From Pseudomonadota bacterium (GTDB taxonomy: Bacteria; Pseudomonadota; Alphaproteobacteria; Rhizobiales; Rhizobiaceae): DNA of 52,476 bases. The notes under the pieces are model-generated. The model was given only the letters and a program-made list of their open reading frames with translations. It was not told the DNA's origin and ran no database searches. The position numbers and the translations under genes are program-made. The first letter of the stretch is position 1. Each line of letters starts with the position of its first letter. Of the stretch, positions 24,681 to 33,675 are shown piece by piece. Where the stretch lies: positions 1 to 52,476 of the forward strand of contig JAEXYH010000074.1 in assembly GCA_023451735.1 (NCBI GenBank), written 5' to 3'.

Positions 24681-25667
24681 TTACTTGGTTGCCTGGATCC
24701 GCTTGACGAGGTCCTGCAGTTCAGGTGTCTTGGCGAACTGGTCGTAGACCGGCTTCATCGCATCGATGAATTCCTGCTTGTCATTGACCTCCGCGATGAT
24801 GCTACCGGCCTTTTCGACGATTTCCTTGGAAGTCGTTTCGCGCGCATCCCACAGACGGCGTTGTTCAACCACCGAGTCCTTGGCGGCCTGGCGGATAAGC
24901 GCCTGGTCTTCCGGCGGCAGCTTGTCCCAGATCGGCTTGGAGAAGAGCAAGAGTTCCGGCACCATGGCGTGTTCGGTGCGGGTGAAATACTTGGCTGCTT
25001 CATAATGATGCGACGATTCATAGGACGGGTAGTTGTTCTCTGCGGCATCGATGATACCGGTCTTCAGGCCGGTATAGACTTCGCCCATCGGCATCGGCGT
25101 TGCGTTGGCACCAAGAGCCTGCACCATGGCGACGAACATGTCGGACTGCTGGACGCGGATCTTCATGTTGTGAAGGTCGGCGAGCGTCTTGATCGGTTTC
25201 TTGGTGTACATCGAGCGCGCACCGCTGTCATAGAAGGCGAGGCCGACCATGCCCTGTTTTTCCAGTGCCTTCAGAACTTCTTCGCCGATCGGGCCGTCGA
25301 GCACGGTGCGTTCATGCGCCGTTGAGCGGAAAATAAACGGCAGCGAGATGACGATGGTTTCCGGCACCATGTTGTTGACCACGGCGGCGCTGATGCGCAG
25401 CATGTCAAGGCCGCCGATGCGCAACTGTTCAATCGTGCCGCGTTCGTCACCCAGAGCACCGTTCGGGAAAACCTTGACGCCGAGGCGGCCATTGGTGCGC
25501 TCGGACAGGATCTTGCCCATGTACATGGCGCCCTGAACCGTCGGGTAGTCATTCGGGTGAATGTCGGCCGACCTGAAATCGCGTGACAGTGCCGGAGACG
25601 CAAGAAGGACACCTGCTGCGCCGGCGGCAAGAAGCATCGTGCGGATCGCCTTGAAAGTTCGTTTCAT
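24681..25667 (-). CDS. dctP: TRAP transporter substrate-binding protein (DctP family)
   Basis: The start at ATG 25667 has GGAGG upstream and begins the signal peptide MKRTFKAIRTMLLAAGAAGV, cleaved near ASPALS. The 328-residue protein has the TRAP patterns FPNGALGDERGTIEQLRIGG, FIFRSTAHERTVLDGPIGEE and YTGLKTGIIDAAENNYPSYE, plus the ligand carboxylate-binding arginine region KIRVQQSDMF. It captures the substrate in the periplasm, most likely a uronate, since the family favours carboxylates and the operon begins with uxaC. Confidence 0.92.
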   Translation of the reverse strand: MKRTFKAIRTMLLAAGAAGVLLASPALSRDFRSADIHPNDYPTVQGAMYMGKILSERTNGRLGVKVFPNGALGDERGTIEQLRIGGLDMLRISAAVVNNMVPETIVISLPFIFRSTAHERTVLDGPIGEEVLKALEKQGMVGLAFYDSGARSMYTKKPIKTLADLHNMKIRVQQSDMFVAMVQALGANATPMPMGEVYTGLKTGIIDAAENNYPSYESSHHYEAAKYFTRTEHAMVPELLLFSKPIWDKLPPEDQALIRQAAKDSVVEQRRLWDARETTSKEIVEKAGSIIAEVNDKQEFIDAMKPVYDQFAKTPELQDLVKRIQATK

Positions 25668-25724
25668 TTGTATTTCCTCCATTAAAAACTGATTGAACCA
25701 GAAATTTGGCCAGCCGCTTCCGGT

Positions 25725-25757
25725 GCCGGAAATGGATGCTGATGCTCCATTTCCGGC
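25725..25757 (-). other. Intercistronic hairpin between uxaC and dctP
   Basis: gccggaaatgga 25725-25736 pairs perfectly with tccatttccggc 25746-25757 around a 9-nt loop. It lies between the uxaC stop (25809) and the dctP start (25667) without a U-tract. It may separate expression of the isomerase from the transporter. Confidence 0.55.
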
Positions 25758-25808
25758 TCTCCGAAAGCTGATTGCGGTAGTCTCGTTCAGTTGACGCCTA
25801 GGCGTCGT

Positions 25809-27218
25809 TCAGAGCCGGTACGCCTTTTTTGCGAGCGTATAGGCAAGCTCCCTGGCCAGGTCGAAAGCTTCTTCTTCCCTGAGCCTGTGTTCGCTGACGA
25901 GCCGCGCCAGGAAAGCGCAATCGACCCGTCGAGCAACGTCATGGCGCGCCGGTATGGACGGGAAGGCGCGCGTATCGTCGTTGAAGCCGACCGTGTTGTA
26001 GAAACCGGCCGTTTCCGTCGTCATCTCGCGGAAACGCCGCATGCCTTCTGGACTGTCGTGGAACCACCATGCAGGTCCAAGCCGGAGTGCCGGATAGGCG
26101 CCTGCCAGCGGAGCCAGTTCGCGGGCATAGGACGTTTCGTCGAGGGTGAAGAGCACGACGGTCAGGTCGCGTTCCATGCCAACGGCATCGAGTAGCGGCT
26201 TCAGGGCGCTGACATAGTCGGTGCGGCCCGGAATATCGAAGCCCATGTCGCGGCCATGATTGGCGAACACGGTCGGCGAGTGATTGCGCCTGGAACCCGG
26301 ATGGATCTGCAGGACAAGCCCGTCATCCAAGCTCATCTTCGCCATTTCCGTCAGCATCTGGCCGCGGAAGAGCTTGTGATCATCCAAATCCGACTTGCCG
26401 GCCCGTATCCGGGCGAACAGTGCGGCAGCTTCCTCATCCGACAGGTTGGCCGTATCTGCCGTCGCGTGACCGTGGTCCGACGAGGTGGCGCCGAAGGACT
26501 TGAAATACGCGCGGCGTTTTCGATGGGCCGCGAGATAACCCGTCCACGAGCCTGTATCTTCGCCCGTCATATCGCCCAGCTGGTCGAGATTGGCGGAGAA
26601 GCCTTCGAAATCGGGATCGACCACGGCGTCCGGCCGATAGGCCGTTACCACACGTCCGTCCCAACCGCTTTCACGGATCGCCTTGTGCCAACGGAGATCG
26701 TCGAGCGCTCCTTCGGTCGTTGCGATGACTTCAATGTTAAACCGCTTGAAGAGGGCACGGGGCCGATATTCCGGCAGGCGCAGCTTTTCAGCAATCAGGT
26801 CATAGGTCTTGTTCGCATTATGCGCGCCCAGCGGCTCGTCGATGCCGAATAGATTGGACAGGACAAAATCCATCCATTGCCGAGTCGGCGTGCCGCGGAA
26901 CAGGTGGTAATTTTCGGCAAAAAGCCGCCATATGCGACGACCGTCAGTTTCCACAGCTGAGCCATCAAGACGGCGAACGCCAAGATCCTCAAGGCGGATG
27001 CCCTGGCTGAAAAGCATTCGGAAAATGTAATGATCGGGAACGATCAGAAGCTGGGCCGGATCTGGAAATGGTTCATCCAAGGCATACCATTTAGGGTCGG
27101 TATGACCGTGAGGACTGATGATCGGAAGATCCGAAACCGTTTTGTAAAGTGCTTGAGCAATAGAGCGAGTACTGTTTTCGGCCGGAAATAAAACGTCAGA
27201 ATGAATAAGTGATTTCAT
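25809..27218 (-). CDS. uxaC: Glucuronate (uronate) isomerase
   Basis: The 469-residue protein matches the uronate isomerase length (about 470). It carries the amidohydrolase-like metal motif ISPHGHTDP (H37, H39) plus RMLFSQGIRLEDLG, GTPTRQWMDFVL and the C-terminal ARRVDCAFLARLV. It interconverts D-glucuronate with D-fructuronate and D-galacturonate with D-tagaturonate in the cytoplasm. It is the first gene of the minus-strand uronate operon and is divergent from uxuB across the 955-bp gap. The dctPQM genes follow. Confidence 0.95.
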   Translation of the reverse strand: MKSLIHSDVLFPAENSTRSIAQALYKTVSDLPIISPHGHTDPKWYALDEPFPDPAQLLIVPDHYIFRMLFSQGIRLEDLGVRRLDGSAVETDGRRIWRLFAENYHLFRGTPTRQWMDFVLSNLFGIDEPLGAHNANKTYDLIAEKLRLPEYRPRALFKRFNIEVIATTEGALDDLRWHKAIRESGWDGRVVTAYRPDAVVDPDFEGFSANLDQLGDMTGEDTGSWTGYLAAHRKRRAYFKSFGATSSDHGHATADTANLSDEEAAALFARIRAGKSDLDDHKLFRGQMLTEMAKMSLDDGLVLQIHPGSRRNHSPTVFANHGRDMGFDIPGRTDYVSALKPLLDAVGMERDLTVVLFTLDETSYARELAPLAGAYPALRLGPAWWFHDSPEGMRRFREMTTETAGFYNTVGFNDDTRAFPSIPARHDVARRVDCAFLARLVSEHRLREEEAFDLARELAYTLAKKAYRL

Positions 27219-28173
27219 TGGGGAGCCGACCTCCTTTCGACGACATCAACGCTAGATTGCTGCCAATTGGGATGTCAATGATCTCATAGCGATGCGCTGC
27301 AAGTTGAATTTCTTGGCTTTTGTCTATTTATACTTGTGCCGATTTTGCCAAAAATCCGCATTGAATCATGGCCATAAAATCCCCCTAGGCGATGTCGCCA
27401 AAATCACGAAACTCGGACTTATGTCAGTTCAAGTGTGCGAAATTGTCGCAGGCGCTTGCCTTACCTCGTCGAAGGTGTCGCAGCTTTTCCCGGGCTTGTG
27501 AGAGCGGCTCGTCTTCCTCCGGGATGGTCTTCGGAGCGAACTTGATCGATTACTCAGCTTAGTCGGCCCGCAGAATCACGAAGCCATAAGCTTCGGCCTA
27601 GTCTGGCGTTCTTTTCCTTGATCCCTCTAATGGTGACACATGATCATTTATGGAATCGATTTAACTTGCTGATAATAATTGATAAAAATCATAATAATGA
27701 CAAGTGTCAATTTATAGTTGCTGACGAAAATGTCGCACGCGAATGTTGAATTTCGCTATTCAATCTCACCCATATGGTAGTATACGTGCATTGTGACGTG
27801 GCTTCAGGAGAAAGGAACGACCGCGAACGTAGCGCGGGAGCGCCTCGGATGCGGAGATCGACAATGCCAAGGAAAATAACCAGGGCATCTTATCAGTGAT
27901 CGTCTGTTTTTGCTGAGACTAAGGGTGGCAACAACGGGTTGTTGTTCGATTTCCTTGGCACCCCCATCGATTGTTTCGATTTTTGTTCGATGCATAAGTG
28001 GATATGGCGCTGGCTGACATTGCAGTCATGCACACCAGAAACTCCTAATGCTCGTAATACGTGTAAATTTGAGGCGGGTAACCCGTGGCTTTACTGCGCC
28101 CACAAGGATTATGGAAGTATCTTGCGGCACGCTTTACTGGCTGCAGATTCTCATGAGGTAACCGAGGATTTTC
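27219..28173. promoter_or_regulatory. AT-rich divergent intergenic region between uxaC and uxuB
   Basis: This 955-bp gap is clearly AT-richer than the flanking genes, most of all at 27640-27790. No convincing gene is visible: the short frames at 27292-27501 and 27939-28196 have no recognisable family and no good ribosome site. Visible elements are a TGACA-ag-TGTCA palindrome at 27698-27709, a GTATAC core in catatggtagtatacgtgca near 27771-27790 that could be a GntR-type operator, and a nested stem-loop at 27865-27960. It must hold promoters for both uronate operons. An old mobile-element remnant is possible but I cannot identify one. Confidence 0.5.
27865..27960. repeat. Nested inverted repeat (possible structured leader)
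   Basis: tgccaaggaaa at 27865-27875 is mirrored by tttccttggca at 27950-27960. Between them caacaa/ttgttg (27929-27943) forms an inner hairpin with a GC-rich tip. It lies 214 bp upstream of uxuB. It could be part of an untranslated leader or the relic of an element end. Confidence 0.4.
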
Positions 28174-29685
28174 ATGACTATCAATTTGGGAAATGAAGCC
28201 GTCTCGAAACGTCTGGGCAATACGGCACTCGTCGATCTCGCCGCTGCAATCGAACGTCCCGTTTATGACCGCAAGGCAATCTCTCCTGGCATCGTCCATA
28301 TTGGTCTTGGCGCCTTCTGTCGTGCTCACGCCATGGTCTACACGGATGACGTCCTGCGGAATGGTGCAACGGACTGGGGGGTTGTCGGGGTTGACCTGAT
28401 GTCGCCCGCAATCCGTGATGCGCTGAAGCCACAGGACGGACTTTACACGCTCCTGAGCCGCGACAACGATCAATATGACCTGCGTGTCATCGGGTCGATT
28501 CTCGATGTCATGGTTACATCCGACCAGAAAACCGAGATTTTCGACCTTCTTTGCAAGCCGGAGATCCGTATCGTGACGCTGACGGTCACGGAAAAGGGGT
28601 ATTGCCTGGACGGTGCGACCGGTAGCCTCGACGAAAAGCATCCCGCGATTATTGCGGATCTCGCCAATCCCACCGATCCGCGCAGTGTTCCCGGCTTCCT
28701 GACCGAAGCGCTTCGCTTGCGGCGTGCGGCAGGGCAGGCGCCTTTCACGGTTCTCGTTTGTGATAATCTGGCGCAGAACGGCAGCAAGGTTCGCAATATC
28801 GTCACCCGCTTTGCCACTCTTCGCGATGAGGAACTGGGCCGTTTCATCAGCGAAAATGTCGCCTTTCCCTGCTCGATGGTGGACCGGATCACCCCCGCCA
28901 CGCAGGATGCCGATCGGCAGAAGGTTGCCGAGAGCCTGGGTCTCGCGGATGCCTGGCCGGTTGTAACGGAACCCTTCCGCCAGTGGGTGGTCGAGGATCA
29001 TTTCCCACTGGGGAGGCCGGATTGGGAAACGGCTGGTGCGATCATGGCTGAGGATGTTCATCCTTATGAGACCATGAAACTGCGCTGCCTCAATGGATCC
29101 CATTCGACACTCGCCTATCTCTCGGTGATTGCCGGGATCGAGACGATCGCCGACGCCATGGTGGACGAGAACCTGCCCAAGGTGATCCGCCGATTGTGGG
29201 ACGAGGATCTGATCGCTACCCTACCGCCAGTTCCGGGTACCGATGTCGTGGCCTACACGCATGATCTCGAAACGCGTTTCCGCAATACGGGTGTGCGTCA
29301 TCTGGCCCTGCAGATTTCCTGGGATGGATCACAAAAGCTTCCGCCTCGTCTGCTGGAAGCCGCCGGCGAACTCTATTCTTCCGGCCGAGACCCGAAGGTC
29401 ATACCGCTCGCCGTTGCTGCGTGGATGAGATTCCTCTCGGGCAGGAACGAACTCGACCAGGATTACACCGTCACCGACCCGCATGCCGCGCGATTGACGG
29501 AGATTGCCAGGGATGCTGGCGCTGATGCAGCCATGCTGGCCGATGCGCTTTTCGACATTCGCGAAATTTTCGGAGACGTGCTGCCCGGCAATGCGCATTT
29601 CCGTGCCGAGGTCATCAAACATTTGTCCAGCCTGATGAGCCATGGGGTCCGCAAGACCCTGAAGGCTTTCCTGGGCGAGGTCTGA
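28174..29685 (+). CDS. uxuB: Mannitol dehydrogenase family: D-mannonate oxidoreductase (fructuronate reductase)
   Basis: This 503-residue NAD-dependent polyol dehydrogenase has N-terminal HIGLGAFCRAHAMVYTDDVL (cofactor fold) and the active-site region PYETMKLRCLNGSHSTLAYL, with the expected K and N/H residues. It reduces D-fructuronate to D-mannonate. The ATG at 28174 follows a GAGGA ribosome site. It is the first gene of the plus-strand uronate operon, 45 bp ahead of uxuA. No separate tagaturonate reductase (uxaB) is in the window, so this enzyme might serve both epimers or uxaB lies elsewhere. Confidence 0.92.
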   Translation: MTINLGNEAVSKRLGNTALVDLAAAIERPVYDRKAISPGIVHIGLGAFCRAHAMVYTDDVLRNGATDWGVVGVDLMSPAIRDALKPQDGLYTLLSRDNDQYDLRVIGSILDVMVTSDQKTEIFDLLCKPEIRIVTLTVTEKGYCLDGATGSLDEKHPAIIADLANPTDPRSVPGFLTEALRLRRAAGQAPFTVLVCDNLAQNGSKVRNIVTRFATLRDEELGRFISENVAFPCSMVDRITPATQDADRQKVAESLGLADAWPVVTEPFRQWVVEDHFPLGRPDWETAGAIMAEDVHPYETMKLRCLNGSHSTLAYLSVIAGIETIADAMVDENLPKVIRRLWDEDLIATLPPVPGTDVVAYTHDLETRFRNTGVRHLALQISWDGSQKLPPRLLEAAGELYSSGRDPKVIPLAVAAWMRFLSGRNELDQDYTVTDPHAARLTEIARDAGADAAMLADALFDIREIFGDVLPGNAHFRAEVIKHLSSLMSHGVRKTLKAFLGEV

Positions 29686-29730
29686 GCCTCGCGGCTTCGG
29701 ACAATATATGGATTGAAGTAGGAGACTAAT

Positions 29731-30921
29731 ATGGAACAGACATGGCGTTGGTTTGGCCCGGATGATCCGGTGAGCCTGCAAAAAATTCGCCAAGCTGGCG
29801 CGACCGGCATCGTCACCGCTCTTCATCACATGAACCAGGGCGGCATCTGGCCGTCTGACGAGATCGCCAAGCGCAAGGCAGAAGTGGAGGCCGCCGGACT
29901 GACGTGGTCAGTCGTCGAGAGCATAGGCGTGGGCGAGGAAATCAAGACCCGCACGGGCAATTATCGCGAGAAGATCGACAATTACAAACAATCGATCCGC
30001 AACGTCGCGCGGGGCGGTGTGAAGGTGATCTGCTACAATTTCATGGTGATCACCGACTGGAGCCGCACCAATCTGATGTATCGGCTGCCGAATGGCGGTT
30101 ATGCGCTTCGTTACGACAGTGTCGATTTTGCGGCCTATGATCTGTTCGTTCTTGGCCGAACTGGGGCGGAAGCATCCTACTCGACTGAGCAGGTCGCCGC
30201 CGCCAAGGCCCGTTTCGAGGCGATGGACGATGCGAAGGTTTCGGAGCTGGAACGCAATCTGATCGACTGGCTGCCGGCGCGCGACTTTGCCTATACGCGC
30301 TCGACGTTCAAGGAGATGCTCGAACTTTACCAGCAGATCGGGGTCGAGGATCTTCGCGCCAACCTGATCGAATTCCTGCGCGAGATCACGCCGGTGGCGG
30401 AAGAGGAGGGGGCACGGCTGTGCATCCATCCTGACGATCCTGCTTTCCCGATCTTCGGTCTGCCCCGCGTCCTGTCGAATGCGGACGATGTGCGGGCGCT
30501 GTTCAAGGGTGTTCCCCAGGACGCCTGTGGCCTGACGCTGTGCACCGGTTCCTTCGGATCCAATCCAAAAAATGACCTGGTCGCCATGACCGGGGAGTTT
30601 GCGCCGCGTATTCACTTTGCTCACCTGCGCAATACGACGCGTGAGCCAGACGGCTCCTTCTACGAGGCGGATCATCTCGGCGGCGATACGGATCTTGTCG
30701 CGGTAACAGCTGCGATCATGGCCGAAGAAGACCGTCGCGCTTCGATAGGTCATCCGGTGCCGCAAATCCCAATGCGTCCAGACCACGGACATCTGCTGGG
30801 CGACGATATCGGCCAGAAATCCAATCCCGGTTATTCCTTTGTCGGTCGCCTCAAGGGACTGGCGGAGCTTCGGGGCGTCATGCAGACCGTGCAGGCTTTC
30901 AGGGAGGGACGCGTGGCATAA
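29731..30921 (+). CDS. uxuA: Mannonate dehydratase
   Basis: The 396-residue protein starts MEQTWRWFGPDDPVSLQKIR, the standard UxuA opening, and matches the usual length (394 in E. coli). Visible motifs are GIVTALHHMNQGGIWP, CYNFMVITDWSRTNL, CIHPDDPAFPIFGLPRV, TLCTGSFGSNPKNDL and the metal-binding MRPDHGHLLGDD near the C-terminus. It dehydrates D-mannonate to 2-keto-3-deoxy-D-gluconate using a divalent metal. It lies directly downstream of uxuB with the same orientation, completing the glucuronate branch. Confidence 0.95.
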   Translation: MEQTWRWFGPDDPVSLQKIRQAGATGIVTALHHMNQGGIWPSDEIAKRKAEVEAAGLTWSVVESIGVGEEIKTRTGNYREKIDNYKQSIRNVARGGVKVICYNFMVITDWSRTNLMYRLPNGGYALRYDSVDFAAYDLFVLGRTGAEASYSTEQVAAAKARFEAMDDAKVSELERNLIDWLPARDFAYTRSTFKEMLELYQQIGVEDLRANLIEFLREITPVAEEEGARLCIHPDDPAFPIFGLPRVLSNADDVRALFKGVPQDACGLTLCTGSFGSNPKNDLVAMTGEFAPRIHFAHLRNTTREPDGSFYEADHLGGDTDLVAVTAAIMAEEDRRASIGHPVPQIPMRPDHGHLLGDDIGQKSNPGYSFVGRLKGLAELRGVMQTVQAFREGRVA

Positions 30922-31050
30922 CAGACAGATTGTCGTTCCGCAGCCTGCGGCGGCAGCGGCGGTCGAGCACCATCAATGTTGCCGATATGCCGGAAATTTC
31001 GCAAAAGAGGATAACTCGACCTGACCGCAACACAGAAGATGAGTGACTGA

Positions 31051-31761
31051 ATGGTGGATCGCAGCCGTTCCCGTTTGACGAGCCAGGTGTTCGACAAGAT
31101 CCGGGAAGATATAGTATGCGGCCGTCTTGCTCCGGACGCACCCTTGTCCGAGGCAGACCTTTGCCAGCAGCTTGAAGTGAGCCGGACGCCCGTGCGCGAA
31201 GCTCTCATCAAGCTTGCGGAAGAAGAACTGGTCGTCATCTACCCGCATTTCGGGACGTTTGTCGCTCCGATCTCGCTCGAAGCTGTGAAGGTTGGCCAGT
31301 ATATCCGCGAGAAGCTGGAATGTGCGCTTGTCGAGGACGCGATAAAACACATGAATGAAGAGGGACGCGAGCGTATCCGGGCCAATCTGCGCGAGCAGGC
31401 TGCCGTTGTCGGAAACGGTGACGCATTTTACAGGCTCGACAACGTTTTCCACGCACTCATTGCCGAACTCAGCGGTTATGCGGGAGCCTGGAATGCTATC
31501 TTGCGGGCGAAGACGCAGCTTGATCGCGTACGCTATCTCACCACTCAGGACAGCGACCGGATGGCCGTTACCCTGATCGAGCACCAGATGATCGCAGATG
31601 CGATGATCGCAGGTGATGTCGATACGACCGTGACCCACATGCGTGCTCATCTTCGGACAGTTTTCGGACATCTCGATGGGCTCGGGCTGGATGATCCCCG
31701 GCCTCGCCTGCCGTCCCGCAAGCGTGGTGCCAGGGGGAATTCGGCAGCACAGGACGCCTGA
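31051..31761 (+). CDS. GntR family regulator with FCD domain (probable uronate regulator)
   Basis: This 236-residue protein has an N-terminal winged helix (residues about 8-75: LTSQVFDKIREDIVCGRLAP, then LEVSRTPVREALIKLAEEEL). An all-helical FCD effector domain follows from about 85 to 215. Metal-binding histidine patterns of FCD domains are visible as DNVFHALIAELSG and IEHQMIADAMIAGD. UxuR and ExuR belong to this class. Encoded between uxuA and uxaA, it is the likely repressor of the island; a GTATAC-centred site at 27780 is a candidate operator. Its stop overlaps an out-of-use ATG of the next frame. Confidence 0.88.
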   Translation: MVDRSRSRLTSQVFDKIREDIVCGRLAPDAPLSEADLCQQLEVSRTPVREALIKLAEEELVVIYPHFGTFVAPISLEAVKVGQYIREKLECALVEDAIKHMNEEGRERIRANLREQAAVVGNGDAFYRLDNVFHALIAELSGYAGAWNAILRAKTQLDRVRYLTTQDSDRMAVTLIEHQMIADAMIAGDVDTTVTHMRAHLRTVFGHLDGLGLDDPRPRLPSRKRGARGNSAAQDA

Positions 31762-31874
31762 TGGAACCTCGGCCTGACGGTCGAGCGGGCGAAAATTCAA
31801 GTATTTCGATGCATGGCCTGGAGACTGGCCGGCAATGCGACCGGCATGGAGGCCGGATCAGGAGAAAGATACCT

Positions 31875-33392
31875 ATGGTCAAGAACAGCATTTGCCTTCA
31901 TCCTGCCGACAATATCGAGATCGCCTTGCGCGATCTCGCAGCGGGCGACATCCTGACGACAAGCGGTGTTGCTACCGGTCAGGCCATCATGCGCGGACAC
32001 AAGATTGCGACCGCTGCCATTCCCGCCGGCGGCAATGTCTTGCGCTATGGGCAGATCATCGGTCAGGCCAAGATCGACATCGCGGCCGGCGATCATGTTC
32101 ATGTCCACAATCTCGGCATGGGCGAACATGCCCAGGATTATGCTTTCGCTTCTGCCAATACGCCGCTGCCCGAAGCCACCGAGGCCCGCACGTTCATGGG
32201 CTACAAGCGGGCCGACGGCAAAGTCGGCACCCGAAACTATATCGGTATTCTCACGACGGTGAACTGTTCCGGTTCGGTCGCCCGTTTCATTACGGAAGCG
32301 GCCGAGAAATCGGGTTTTCTCGATGAGTTTCCGAATGTCGACGGTATCGTGCCGATCTCGCATGGCACAGGTTGCGGCATGTCTACCGATGGCGAGGGTT
32401 ACGCCACGCTGTTCCGGACGCTGTCCGGTTATGCGCAGAACCCCAATTTCGGCGGCATTCTTCTCGTCGGTCTCGGCTGCGAAGTAATGCAGATCCCGGA
32501 TCTCGTCGGTGGTCGCCGTATCCGGCAGGACGGCATGCTGCGTTATATGACAATCCAGCAGGAAGGCGGTACGCGCAAGACAATCGAAAGAGGTCTCGAG
32601 GAGCTGCGCGGTGTAGCCGAGTTCGCCAACCGCACTACACGCAGCCCGGCTCCGGTTTCGGAGATTACGATCGGCATGCAATGCGGCGGCTCCGACGGGT
32701 ATTCGGGCATCACCGCCAATCCGGCGCTCGGCTATGCCTCAGACCTTCTCGTCCGGCATGGCGGTACCACAATTCTTTCCGAAACCTCTGAAGTCTACGG
32801 TGCCGAACATCTTCTGACGCGTCGCGCGGAAACGGCAGAGATCGGCAACAAGCTGATCGAGCGGCTCAAATGGTGGGAAGACTATTGCGCCCGTAATGGC
32901 GGCGAGATGGATAACAATCCGTCGCCCGGCAACAAGAAGGGCGGGTTGACGACGATCCTCGAGAAATCACTCGGCGCGGTTGCCAAGGGCGGCACGGCTC
33001 CGCTGCTCGGCGTTTACAAGTTCGGCGAAAAGATCGACCGCAAGGGGTTCGTCTTCATGGACAGCCCCGGTTTCGATCCGTGTTCCGTGACGGGCCAAGT
33101 TGCATCGGGCGCCAACCTGATCGTCTTCACCACCGGCCGAGGGTCCGTTTCAGGCTACAAGCCGACACCCTGTATCAAGCTTTCGACCAATTCCGAAATG
33201 TATGAGCGGATGAAGGACGACATGGACCTCAACTGCGGCGATATCGTTACGGAAGGGGTAAGCATCGAGGCGAAGGGCAAAGAACTTTTCGAGCTGATCA
33301 TCCGTGTTGCCTCCGGCGAACAGACGAAGAGCGAGGAACTCGGCTATGGCGGCGCGGAATTCGTGCCGTGGCAGATCGGCGCCGTGATGTAG
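31875..33392 (+). CDS. uxaA: Altronate dehydratase
   Basis: The frame is open from 31761, but AGGAGAAAG at 31861-31869 places the start at ATG 31875 (505 residues; E. coli UxaA has 495). Residues 1-90 form the SAF domain (ALRDLAAGDILTTSGVATGQ). The catalytic part has ADGKVGTRNYIGILTTVNCS, HGTGCGMSTDGEGY, VGLGCEV and MQCGGSDGYSGITANPALGY. It dehydrates D-altronate to 2-keto-3-deoxygluconate, the galacturonate branch. It is the last gene of the uronate operon, followed by a strong terminator at 33454-33496. Confidence 0.95.
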   Translation: MVKNSICLHPADNIEIALRDLAAGDILTTSGVATGQAIMRGHKIATAAIPAGGNVLRYGQIIGQAKIDIAAGDHVHVHNLGMGEHAQDYAFASANTPLPEATEARTFMGYKRADGKVGTRNYIGILTTVNCSGSVARFITEAAEKSGFLDEFPNVDGIVPISHGTGCGMSTDGEGYATLFRTLSGYAQNPNFGGILLVGLGCEVMQIPDLVGGRRIRQDGMLRYMTIQQEGGTRKTIERGLEELRGVAEFANRTTRSPAPVSEITIGMQCGGSDGYSGITANPALGYASDLLVRHGGTTILSETSEVYGAEHLLTRRAETAEIGNKLIERLKWWEDYCARNGGEMDNNPSPGNKKGGLTTILEKSLGAVAKGGTAPLLGVYKFGEKIDRKGFVFMDSPGFDPCSVTGQVASGANLIVFTTGRGSVSGYKPTPCIKLSTNSEMYERMKDDMDLNCGDIVTEGVSIEAKGKELFELIIRVASGEQTKSEELGYGGAEFVPWQIGAVM

Positions 33393-33453
33393 CGGTTTCC
33401 GTATTTGATCATGCGGTGGTGTTTGCAGACAGGCGTTGCCGATGATCCGAATG

Positions 33454-33496
33454 AAAAGAATGGTCCGGTGTATTCGTCTCACCGGACCATTCTTTT
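33454..33496 (+). terminator. Strong terminator after uxaA
   Basis: A perfect 17-bp stem (33454-33470 against 33480-33496) with a 9-nt loop carries an A-run on the left and TTCTTTTTG on the right. It ends the uxuB-uxuA-gntR-uxaA operon and lies 180 bp upstream of the response-regulator gene. Confidence 0.88.
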
Positions 33497-33675
33497 TGCT
33501 TTTTCTGTCGTCACGACGTGCCGTGTCGGTTATCGACAGCCTATCGAGACGTGGCGGATCGTTGATCTGCCGCAAGGTTGACATGCTTGCCGCCGCTTAC
33601 GACGGTGCTGCGACATTCCGTTCACTGGCGGTGTCCTATAAGAGCATGTTCTTTCCCGCTGGATGACCTGAGCGC

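Noticed and set aside
27292..27501. 69-residue plus-strand frame in the AT-rich gap, considered as a transposase remnant
   Set aside because: I could not match it to any transposase motif and found no flanking terminal repeats, so I do not call it a gene or element.
27939..28196. 85-residue plus-strand frame overlapping the uxuB start
   Set aside because: No ribosome site, no recognisable family, odd Trp/Cys-rich composition, and overlap with the well-placed uxuB start.
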